From the NCBI GenBank assembly GCA_958430865.1, contig CAUDNR010000510.1, positions 1 through 30,397 of the forward strand: a DNA stretch of 30,397 nt. The letters are read 5' to 3'. The notes beneath the pieces are model-generated. The model did not search any database and was not told the DNA's origin. It saw only the letters and a list, made by a program, of their open reading frames with translations. A program made the translations under genes and the position numbers. This DNA is from Entrophospora sp. SA101 (Eukaryota; Glomeromycota; Glomeromycetes; Entrophosporales; Entrophosporaceae). Positions 8,691 through 17,030 of the stretch are shown in pieces (the first letter of the stretch is position 1; each line of letters opens with the position of its first letter).

Positions 8691-9518
8691 TACAGATGAT
8701 ATATAGTACTTAAAAAAATAGCTAGCTTTTTGATACTCCTTCCCTCGTAACCGAAATTCGCGTAACAAAAATTTTTTTTTTACTATTACTATTACGCTCT
8801 AAACATGTATTTTCCGGTCGTTACCAAATATAATTATAATATTTATAATATGTACGCCCATTGATTATTTAATCAAAAAATCCTTCAATCCCACCAAATT
8901 ACAAATTAATAAAAAAAAGGTAATTCTTATTGCTTTTTGACCAAAAAAACAAATTAAATTGGACCAAATATTTTTTTTGTAAAACTTTTGCCGCGACTAT
9001 CACCTGACTTTCTCAAAATACTTTATTAAATTGTACGTACTAATAAATTTAAATTAGATCATTTCATAGCTACCAAAAACTATTCCTGGCAAACTTAACT
9101 TACTGTCAATGTAATTTAAAAAAATGGAAGAGGTAATTCAAGAGTTAGACGAGAAATGTATTCAAGCATCTATTTGATTGTTTGTCTAATAATATAACTT
9201 TATATTTTGAAAAAATGTTCATACCTTCTTTTAGTCTAGCGCCTTAACATTATTACGTTTCATCCACTATAAGAATGAACATGAAGAAACAACCTATTTT
9301 AGTTTAAATAATTTATTAATGAAAATTATAAAAAATAAATCTTTGTCCAAAGTGTTTCGGTAATTTCGGCTACTAGTGAAGGTAGTTACAGCCGGATGTT
9401 ATTTAAAGTTGGCAGCGAATTCGAAGTATCTCGACAAGTACTATTATCATTCTTATTATTAATTATTTGTATTTAAGTAAAAAAATTTTTTTTTTTAAAT
9501 TTTCTCTTTTAATAAAAA
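8691..9518. other. Intergenic region without a supported gene
   Basis: AT-rich, with poly-T and poly-A runs. A 17-codon open stretch at 9124 (MEEVIQELDEKCIQASI) ends in TGA and is too short to support. A slightly less AT-rich patch at 9350-9450 could be a promoter for the small exon at 9519. Confidence 0.4.
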
Positions 9519-9628
9519 ATGCCTTCTATCAAGCAAGAGTGCAAGTGGCAAAAATGTCTGTACAGGTATACAATGTCAATTTCATCACAATAAGTTTTAA
9601 TTTCAGAAAATATGAGCCAATTTATTAA
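9519..9628 (+). other. Possible first exon or tiny two-exon ORF
   Basis: ATG 9519 opens MPSIKQECKWQKCLY up to a GTATAC donor (9566). If spliced to the TTTCAG acceptor at 9606 the frame continues RKYEPIY-stop, giving 22 residues. The 41-base intron would be very short and the product tiny, so it may instead be the first exon of a gene whose remaining exons I cannot find. The Cys-containing start loosely recalls small twin-Cys mitochondrial proteins, but the spacing does not fit. Confidence 0.2.
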
Positions 9629-9848
9629 ATAAATATCATGTCAATAGTGGAAAATTCCTTAACGTTGGGTTGGAATTATTCGTAAGAAATTTTTTTAACA
9701 TACCAAACTATTATAATCCAATTTTTGTGATTCTTCAAATACGAACCCGGGTACTCTCTTTATATTTTCGACCTGTCAACCCTTTTCTGTAAGCATTCAT
9801 ATATACCAAATAATTTTCTTGCAAATCTCCTATTTCATTAACTGATTA

Positions 9849-10094
9849 CTAACTAATATTATCCAAAACATCAGATGAAATAGATTCAATAATTGTATTA
9901 GAAACCTTTATATCACTGTCAGATATATTTTGATAATCATTATTTAAAAATTTATTAATCCATTCAAAATCCCTTTCATGATCAAAAGGTTCATTACTAT
10001 CTAATGGTTCGCTATTATTATGCAATGATATACGGTATCTCTTCATTATTATTATTTTATATTCTGCTACGAGTATTGTGTTTTTGTCATTCAA
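9849..10094 (-). CDS. Small acidic hypothetical ORF
   Basis: Minus-strand frame of 81 codons; an internal Met gives MKRYRISLHNNSEPLDSNEP and then FDHERDFEWINKFLNNDYQN, ending in an acidic Ser/Ile-rich tail. It has no transmembrane segment and no motif I know. Composition is mixed and the frame ends cleanly, but without homologues it may be chance or a decayed exon. Confidence 0.3.
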   Translation of the reverse strand: MNDKNTILVAEYKIIIMKRYRISLHNNSEPLDSNEPFDHERDFEWINKFLNNDYQNISDSDIKVSNTIIESISSDVLDNIS

Positions 10095-10249
10095 AGTAAT
10101 GAAAAATTGAGGTTAAATTTTTTATTTGTTATCATCATCATCATCTAAATTGATTAATTTTTCTTTTCAAATTTTTTTATTTGAAAATTAATTATGGATA
10201 TATTTATATCGAATTATTATTTTTATTCACACAAAATTTATTATTGATT

Positions 10250-11095
10250 CTTTCATTTCAGCCATTGATTTGTTCATTTCCTTCATCTATTATCTGACTT
10301 GGCACTTCATCTATTATTTTGCGCAGCATAACTTGAGTTATTGTTGTTGAAGTAGCTAGAAAGTTATCAGGTGCTGGCTCCTTTTCTGCAAAGAAGGATA
10401 CCTTTCTTGTTAAAGAGAGAACCAGTATGAACACGCATGACTTGACAAAATAAAAATCGATTGGCCATTTGTCGCAATTTCTTTAAGCCACAACACTCAC
10501 TAAGACAATATAATATTAAAAAAATGAATGTTGGAACTAACAACATCCCAAATAATGCAAGAAATTACGATGGTTAGTTGTAATAATAACAGTCCAGAAT
10601 GTTGGAATGACTATAGCTGGGAATAATATCAAGAATAAGCAGATATAAATAAAAAACAGATAGCTCTTTAAAGACTATTCCAACTTTTTCATTATTGCAG
10701 CTACTGCGTAAATTAAATGCAACCCCATGTTTACAATTGAAAATATCTTTATGCTCATCAAATCATCATAGGCAAAAGAAACTATTAGCGGAATCACCCA
10801 AATGACCGAATTGTATTATAAGTCATCCATTAATGACAGCAGCACACTTTTTATGCGTCCAGATTCCCCTGAAACATTCAACAGAAAGGCAAAAAAGACT
10901 GGAAAGAATGTGTTAATAATTGCATCATATAATCCTCTTCGGATTTATACTTTTCGTTAACAATAGATACAGTCACAAGTGGAAGGAGTGTAAAGAAAAT
11001 GATTTTTCACAAGATAAACTTCAATTTCACTTGCTTGCTTTGGTTAAGAGAATAATTGTTCATGTTGAATAATTGGAAAAGTTTCATCCATAGAA
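10250..11095 (-). pseudogene. Decayed gene for a multi-pass membrane protein
   Basis: Starting near an ATG at about 11092 (MDETFPIIQHEQLFS), the minus strand runs through hydrophobic blocks in changing frames: IIFFTLLPLVTVSIVNEKYK, VFFAFLLNVSGESGRIKSVL, VIWVIPLIVSFAYDDLMSIK, FPAIVIPTFWTVIITTNHRN. A hydrophilic end follows (AEKEPAPDNFLATSTTITQV, then DEVPSQIIDEGNEQING). At least five frame changes or stops interrupt it. The layout of several membrane spans then a polar tail suggests a channel, transporter or receptor-like protein; I cannot name it. Some breaks could be unrecognised introns. Confidence 0.5.
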
Positions 11096-11286
11096 CTTAT
11101 TTTATAGAATCAATAATTGACAAAAACGAATGTATAACTCCAAAATTCAAAAAAAATAATTTGGGCATGTGATTAATAATTGATATTATTATGATACATA
11201 TTCTTTTTATGAAAATATGAATCTTAAAAATATAATAAGAATGTTCAGTTGTTAGAAAAGGTGAAGTTTATAAATTATCAATGCTA
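11096..11286. other. AT-rich spacer
   Basis: No coding or structural feature seen. Confidence 0.4.
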
Positions 11287-11398
11287 TTGTCAGTAAAGAA
11301 AAATTTGTAATACCATGAAAATATTAATTTAGTAAGAATGGTTGTCAGTAAAGAAAAATTTGTAATACCATGAAAATATTAATTTAGTAAGAATGGTT
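11287..11398. repeat. Exact 55-bp tandem duplication
   Basis: 11287-11343 and 11342-11398 are identical, with a 55-base shift (TTGTCAGTAAAG..AGAATGG). Either a recent slippage duplication or an assembly effect, since the gap at 11476 is close. Confidence 0.9.
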
Positions 11399-11475
11399 AG
11401 CATGCATGATGATGACAATTCCTATTTGATACTATATAAGGTATTAATGTCAGTTCCAATATAATAACATTGTCA

Positions 11476-11485
11476 NNNNNNNNNN
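11476..11485. other. Assembly gap (10 N)
   Basis: Ten N bases, the usual placeholder for a gap of unknown size. Sequence order and content across this point, including the left limit of composite copy 2, are therefore uncertain. Confidence 0.98.
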
Positions 11486-11559
11486 TAGGTTCAGGAATGG
11501 TCTCTATATAGGATATAGTGGCAATTGGCTGCTAGAAAGAACAAAAAACATCCTTTTTC

Positions 11560-11603
11560 TAATTTGCACCAAAAAATTTTCAGTTTTTTTTTGTTACACA
11601 CTG
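11560..11603 (-). mobile_element. Probable mariner-type terminus abutting composite copy 2
   Basis: Read on the minus strand from 11603 the sequence is CAGTGTGTAACAAAAAAAAA and then CTGAAAATTTTTTGG, typical of a Tc1/mariner-superfamily terminal repeat, next to TA (11604-11605). That TA is the first point where similarity to composite copy 1 resumes (GTACATATTG). The other end of the element lies at or beyond the gap. Confidence 0.5.
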
Positions 11604-11679
11604 TACATATTGTTGAAAGATTTTCTTTTTCTTTTTTTTTTTAAAAATAAAATATATATCAATCAATCAATTAAAAATC

Positions 11680-11765
11680 ACCTGTGCAGTGACTGTATGA
11701 GATCTTGCAGGAAATAATTTTGTAATGCAAAATCTTTGTACAACAACAAGTGCCAATAATAATGA
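11680..11765 (-). pseudogene. SDHA exon fragment in composite copy 2
   Basis: The minus strand encodes RFCITKLFPARSHTVTAQ directly before a GTGATT donor, equivalent to the upstream SDHA exon of copy 1. CITKLFP here is closer to the usual SDHA sequence than CVIKLFP in copy 1. The next exon, present beside copy 1 at 483-248, is missing because the intron is cut at TA 11604 by the transposon terminus. No function is possible. Confidence 0.8.
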
Positions 11766-11934
11766 TATGTTTTACATTTTTGTTAAAAAAAAAAAAATGT
11801 TGAAATCAATCACCAAAAAGAGAAAACAAGAAGAAATCTAAGATATTGCTGGTCATAAGAATGGTGGTGGTGGCTATTGCCACTTGCCATCACTCTAATT
11901 TTATAATAAATAAATATTGATATATATCCCATAG

Positions 11935-12340
11935 GTGGTGCACATTAGAACATAATGAATATATTAATGAAATGGGTCAGCAACATAAAAATTTATTGAA
12001 GAAAAGAATGGAAGAACAGGAAGAGTAAGTATGATCAGTCATGCAGTTGAAATATGTAACTTCTGATTATAAATGCATTATCTTTTGTGATTTCTTTTAG
12101 GAAGAAGAGAATGTTCTACAAGGGAACTCAAAAAAGTGAACCTGTTGATTATAGTGACAATATGGGTGAAACTGAATTTTCTGATTTGGATCATGTCATG
12201 AATAGAAGGTAAGTAATATACCAATATAAATGATGGGATATAGATTAATATTAAAAGACATCTGTCATATTTTAACAGAAGGCAGATAAAAGAAAATGGC
12301 GTGAATATGGTGTAGAAGAATCAAAGCTGTTGTGTACATG
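11935..12340 (+). pseudogene. Three exon-like pieces of an unidentified gene (copy 2)
   Basis: Equivalent to 879-1288: blocks 11935-12024, 12101-12208 and from 12279, each with GTAAGT-type donors and AG acceptors. The second block ends HVMNR (copy 1: HVMKK) with one extra base, so joining to the third block gives RRQIKENGVNMV-stop rather than the frame that reads ADKRKWREYGVEESKLL. The family is unknown. Confidence 0.45.
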
Positions 12341-12517
12341 TTCATAATTCAAAGCATTGGTAATTTATTTACTGCACTCTATCAGTCATTCATTAGTTAT
12401 TTTAAAATGTAAAATTTACATGGAAATATTTGTTAGGTGATCAGTTAATGCTTAGTAAGCTATGTCTTATAAATAAGCATGTATAAAAAGTTTCACATAT
12501 CAAATCTGTAACACTAC

Positions 12518-12671
12518 CAGGGTTGGAAAATTGACTGGTCCATTGAGAACAGATGGATTTTGGACTGGTCCATTGCCATTAATAAAATACCAAATATGGT
12601 TAAATTGTCACACTAATAGACCCAATAGACCGCCAATAGACCATCTATGGACCACACATTTGCCAACCCTG
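12518..12671. mobile_element. 154-bp hAT-type MITE (copy 2)
   Basis: Same element and same site as 1460-1613. The left terminal repeat has one change (CAGGGTTGGAAAA) and the flanking duplications are AACACTAC (12510-12517) and AACATTAC (12672-12679), a single mismatch. The shared site shows that the MITE was already in place when the composite unit was duplicated. Confidence 0.92.
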
Positions 12672-12810
12672 AACATTACCACTTGAATTCATTGATGTAG
12701 TGGATTTTTTAGCAGTCTTTGAACCTCTTTATATTCTTGTGGTAAGCATTTTTAAATATGCTGAATAATATTGTATGAACTTCATTATAATGTTCATACT
12801 TAATTTTCAG

Positions 12811-12951
12811 AGTGAGCTTGAAATTCAAACAGGTGTTATCAATAGATTAAGGCTATCTGAATCAGTTGTTGGCATTATTATACCACAAATTCAAGATTGG
12901 ATTTGGCTTCCAAATTCAGTTTCTGCATGGGAATATAGAGATTCAAAATGA
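12811..12951 (+). pseudogene. Terminal exon-like block of an unidentified gene (copy 2)
   Basis: After a TTTTCAG acceptor (12804-12810) a 46-codon open block encodes SELEIQTGVINRLRLSESVV, then GIIIPQIQDWIWLPNSVSAW, ending YRDSK-stop. Tryptophan-rich, non-repetitive sequence suggests real ancestral coding. It may be the last exon of the gene whose earlier exons lie at 11935-12340, with the MITE in the intervening intron. No family recognised. Confidence 0.45.
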
Positions 12952-13139
12952 AGTGTGAATTAGAAGTGCATTGATATTTTCAATATGTTAATTGCTGATC
13001 CTTTTTATAATTGGCAGAAAATTAATAAGACAAAATATAACATTTAAGATAAATTTAAAATCTCAAAAGAACCAATATTAAATTCATTTCCTAATGTCAA
13101 AAATTTGCTATATTTCTGATACTCTTTTAAATAAAGGTG

Positions 13140-13700
13140 CTTTAGTAAGTGAATTACATTATGGACCATTCTCTTGTTATTGGTGGCAGTTTTCTGATAA
13201 TGAAGTGTTTCCTATTTGCATTGAATGGGCATGAAATGTGTTGCACTACAGTGTAATTGCCAAGCAGTAATTAAATTGGTTGAAGAAGAAAATCATCTCC
13301 AGTGTTTCTGATCATAATCATGCTGCAGAGGCAAGCTGAGTTAAATGTTACAATGACTATTAATACTTTGAAAGAGAAACCAGTGAATTGCCTGTACAAG
13401 TTATTCTAACTGTATCTACTAATGAATAGTTCTCACATAATTCACACATACCTTTCATCTCATGATGCACTATGCCAATTAATTACTCAAATTTGGAGTT
13501 CTGATCTTCCTACAGAACCCGAATCTTATTATTCCTGAAGATTTATCAAAAACTCTAAATGGATCTGACTTTTTGATTAAGGATTCTGTTATGAATGGAG
13601 ATAGAATATTGCTCTTTACAATCATTGTCAATGTTTGATATCTGGAACAATCCCCTTTCTAGGTTACGATTAACAAATCCTTTAATATCATTAATAATCT
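13140..13700 (+). pseudogene. Decayed FLYWCH/MULE-type transposase N-terminus (copy 2)
   Basis: Same blocks as at 2040-2600, including HNHAAE, SSHDALCQLITQIWSSDLPT and IPEDLSKTLNGSDFLIKDS. It carries stops in the same positions, including the TGA after IIVNV, so most of the damage predates duplication. No catalytic domain is present. Confidence 0.7.
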
Positions 13701-15286
13701 TCACCTAAACTCATTGACACTTTAATCCATGATATGAAATGAACTTTCAATGAAATGAACAGTTGATAAAATGAATAGTTGTAAAGTGAACTTTTGATAA
13801 AATGATAGTAATATGTTGGTAAAGTAAATACCCCCAAGGAAAAAAACTGTCAATAAGCTTTTGATTATTGAACCATTTTAAAAAAAAACAGATTCTGGTT
13901 ATTAATCATTACTTATTTATAAACAAAAAGCATTCACTATTTGTTTCAACAATAGAAAATGATATTTGTATTATCAAAATTCACCATGAACATGAACTTA
14001 TGATACATCACTAATTGAAGTTTGGAAAAAACTAACTATATTCAAAAATATGATGACCACCAACACTTTGGTTTATAATATTATTTTTCAAGATTTTGTT
14101 AAAAAATATAAAGTTCCAAAATATACACCATATTGAATGGAATAATTTTTCACTTCTACAAAAATCTTTATGACTACAATTTGTAGTTGCCTAAAATGGC
14201 ATAAATTTTTTACTATATAATTGGTTGGAGAAGGAAAGTACAATAATTGAATTGTTTTCTCAGCTTGAAATAATTTACCAAACATGTTTTGACAAGCAAG
14301 TATTTTTCTTTCTTTCTCAAGCCACTTCTGAATTGCTTCTAATGTTTTTCTCCTATGATTTGTTTTTTGTTGGCAGAAGTTTTTTATTGTAGAAATAACA
14401 ATTCATTTTCTTTCTTCAAGTAAAAAGTGAATTTCAATGGCCATTTCAATAAATGAAAATCGGGATTAAACTCAATCTTTTTGTCAGATAACTTTTTGAA
14501 ATCCTTTTGAATATTTTTTATCACTAGTAAGTATGTACAATTATCTTTAAATTGCCATTTTTTTGGTTCTATGTTATTGATTATTTTGATCCATTTTTTG
14601 ATTTACAATTTAGAGTTGATTTTTGTAAGTTTTATAGTGAAGCAAGAAACCAAGAAAGAGTCCAATAGATGGTCTATAAAAAATTTCACAATAAAAGTAT
14701 GCATTTTTTAAGTGTTATTATGGATGAAAATATTTATTGATTATTTGTTTTTTAAACAAAATAAAATTGTATTCAATGATGATTATTTGAAAGTTTTGTT
14801 ATTTGATTTTTTACAAAAAATAAGTGAATTGATGCTGCTTTTATAATGTTCTAACAAAAGACTGGATTATTACCTTGTTTTAATGTCAATAAGAGAAAAA
14901 CAAGGATTTATAAATGTATTCTTGAATGATAATCAATATCATGATCATTAATTACACTTGCATAAAGGAGAATTGTCCTTGTAGTAAAGAAAAAGTAGAT
15001 CAATATTGTAATAATAAGATTAATTCCCTTCTAGATTTCTACTTTTTGTCGGATGATAATGTACCTTTATTCCGCTTTCTTTCCCAATATTTATTTTTTT
15101 TTTCTCCACTGGCAAATTTCATAGGTAATACTTTCTTTCCTTAAATAAGCTTCAAGCATCTGAATATTAATTATTTTGAAAATGAGAGCATTTTTTTTTC
15201 TTCAAAATATTTCTGATAGTACTATAATTCTTTGAGTTTCATGTGGATCTGATATAAATTAATTTCATAATATTATTTTTATATAG
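13701..15286. other. Unidentified end of copy 2 and following AT-rich region
   Basis: Up to 14836 this repeats 2601-3725, including the minus-strand open piece NLCHFRQLQIVVIKIFVEVK at 14088-14285. Beyond it, 14926-15144 has a plus-strand open stretch with CIKENCPCSKEKVDQYCNNK, Cys-containing and ending near a possible donor (15124). Its phase does not join the exon at 15287, so I leave it as an unsupported exon candidate. Confidence 0.3.
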
Positions 15287-15527
15287 GGGTCTGGGGCACT
15301 TCACTGACACCCACTTTACCAACAATCAAAGTAAAGTCGAACTTGACATAGAAATGGTCTTGCGAGGAACACCACGACCTCCACAGAAACTACAAGATCG
15401 TAATCGTGAAATACAGATTCAAACAGTATTAAATGACCGTAACATTAGATTTACTATAGAGTTTCTTCGGGCATTGCCCATAATATTTCATTTTAAAATT
15501 ATTTTTTTGTGTATAAAAATAATATAA
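15287..15527 (+). CDS. Probable terminal exon of an unidentified gene
   Basis: Preceded by a good acceptor (TTTTATATAG, AG at 15285-15286), the frame from 15288 encodes GLGHFTDTHFTNNQSKVELD, then IEMVLRGTPRPPQKLQDRNR and EIQIQTVLNDRNIRFTIEFL, followed by RALPIIFHF, and stops at TAA 15525-15527. Base composition is clearly less AT-rich than its surroundings and the peptide is charged and non-repetitive, so coding is likely. I cannot place it in a family and could not find the upstream exon in the right phase (two bases must be carried over), possibly because composite copy 2 inserted upstream and cut the gene. If so it is a truncated pseudogene. Confidence 0.5.
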
Positions 15528-15799
15528 TGTGTTACGATAAAAGTTTTTTTGTAAATGATTGTTAAATAAAAAAACATGAATATGCAAATTTTTAATCAAT
15601 TTCATCAGACAAAAAAATATATTACACATATATCTACATTGTATTTTTGTGAACTGGTTTTTGATGCAAAGTAAGGATAATAGGTTGTGTTATTAGTTAA
15701 TTAACGGTTGATTTAACTTGTAAAAAAACCAAACTTTTAGCTAGTTATCCAGGTCTTCTTCACACAGTCCTTGGCAAGTTGTTAACATAATGATTGATT
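15528..15799. other. AT-rich non-coding stretch
   Basis: 3' flank of the exon above; nothing else is seen before the minisatellite. Confidence 0.4.
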
Positions 15800-15940
15800 G
15801 TCGGTAAAGTGTCCTGTCGGTAAAGTGTCTTGTCGGTAAAGTGTCCTGTCGGTAAGGTGTTCTGTCAGTAAGGTGTCCTGTTGGTAAGGTGTCTTGTCGG
15901 TAAAGTGTCCTGTCGGTAAAGTAAGTGTCTGTAAAGTGTC
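15800..15940. repeat. 16-bp minisatellite, eight copies
   Basis: Unit GTCGGTAAAGTGTCCT starts at 15800, 15816, 15832, 15848, 15864, 15880, 15896 and 15912, followed by a shortened copy to about 15940. Units vary by one to three bases. The unit resembles the arm of the inverted-repeat element at 23566-23977 (CCGGTATAACGTCCTGTCAG), suggesting origin from transposon end repeats. Confidence 0.9.
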
Positions 15941-16119
15941 CGGGTCCGTTATATAGGGGTAGCTCTACAGTATATATACAATTATATTGATAATGACTAA
16001 ATTTTGATCCCTGAAATTATTGGTATACAAATGTTCACTTTGCCTGGTTTTGTTGCAACATGTCCCAATGATATATTTGGAGTACTACCATATGTTGTAC
16101 CAGAAGTTTTAAGGAAGAA

Positions 16120-16310
16120 ACCATAGCATATATAGAAGTCAACAATCTTGAAAACCAATAACTCCACAAAAATTTTATGACAATGAAAAAAGTAAACCAA
16201 TAAAATTAAAGCTAAGGACCTATGCTTCATTTCTATCAGTTTACTTTTCATTGTCACAAAATTTTTGTGGAGTTATTGAGTCTCAAAGTTGTGGCATTTT
16301 ATATATGCTT
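16120..16310. mobile_element. Small fold-back (inverted-repeat) element
   Basis: Arms of about 40 bases, CAATAACTCCACAAAAATTT.. at 16156-16197 and its complement at 16239-16278, are nearly perfect and separated by about 41 bases. Weaker pairing extends outwards to about 16127 and 16308 (AGCATATATA on both sides). No coding and no clear target duplication. A MITE remnant is most likely; the transcript would form a stable hairpin. Confidence 0.7.
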
Positions 16311-17030
16311 ACATGTAAACTTTAAATTCCCTTTTGGCAAATTTACTTTTAACAATTCTATTTGTTGGTAAAATCACGTGGTAATAGTAACTCAATTTTT
16401 TAATTAAACTAACTCATTTAAATTGTTTTAAAATAATTGAAAATATAAAAATCAAGAGAGAACTTCTAATGTTTTGTTTGTTAGGAAAAGACACAAGATT
16501 GATACTGGAGTTTCTGAATCGAATATGTACCTTTAAATTTGAATAATAAGGGAAATTGGATAAAATAGGGTCTGGAAACTTCTAATTGAGGTACCAAGCA
16601 AGCCAAGGTAAAAACATATTTAATATAGAAAAGTGAAAAATGTCATCATTATTGATGGTAAAATACATCAAAAGGTCCAAGACTTTTTAAGTGATATAAA
16701 TTTTTTTAAGGTGTTTTAATTAAAGATAAAACCTTTGTTTTCTTCACTTCGAAATACATCAATGCTGGAAAAATCAATCTAATCTAGTTTAGAATGATAT
16801 TTAATGGGTCCCTTTTATAAATTCAAAATTATTGAACACCAAAATTATGGAGTCATTTCAATATTGACACCATTTCTGATAAAACTTGATTATTGGTAAT
16901 ACAATTGTGGCATTGATTGATTGGCTCAATAAAATCAATGTTTTTAATAGAGAAAAAAAAAATTAAACCCGTATATATTTATTGCTGAGAAAAATTTTAT
17001 TTCACAAAATTTTTCCCAAATCATACAACA
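16311..17030. promoter_or_regulatory. Upstream region of SEC61A
   Basis: AT-rich sequence before the SEC61A start codon, which should contain its promoter. I see no defined binding site or TATA position worth naming. No other gene is supported. Confidence 0.4.

Larger units (their letters stand above)
11604..14836 (+). repeat. Copy 2 of the 3.2-kb composite unit
   Basis: Same content and orientation as 518-3725: SDHA exon relic, unidentified exons, hAT-type MITE, FLYWCH/MULE relic, minus-strand relic. It is better preserved in places, retaining the splice acceptor at 12809-12810 that copy 1 has lost. Its left end is cut by the mariner-like terminus; the right end fades at GATGCT (14836). Confidence 0.9.

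Noticed and set aside
9124..9628. Possible Cmc4-like twin-Cys mitochondrial protein (QKCL and VIQEL motifs)
   Set aside because: The two pieces lie in the wrong order on the plus strand and the Cys spacing does not fit CX9C.
14926..15527. Two-exon gene joining the open stretch at 14926 to the exon at 15287
   Set aside because: The donor at 15124 leaves one base but the exon at 15287 needs two; the join hits a stop.
15800..15940. CRISPR-like array
   Set aside because: The 16-bp units are contiguous with no spacers and the genome is eukaryotic; it is a minisatellite.
15997..16257. Minus-strand open frame of 86 codons
   Set aside because: Coincides with the fold-back element; codes a low-complexity hydrophobic peptide and is better explained by the inverted repeat.
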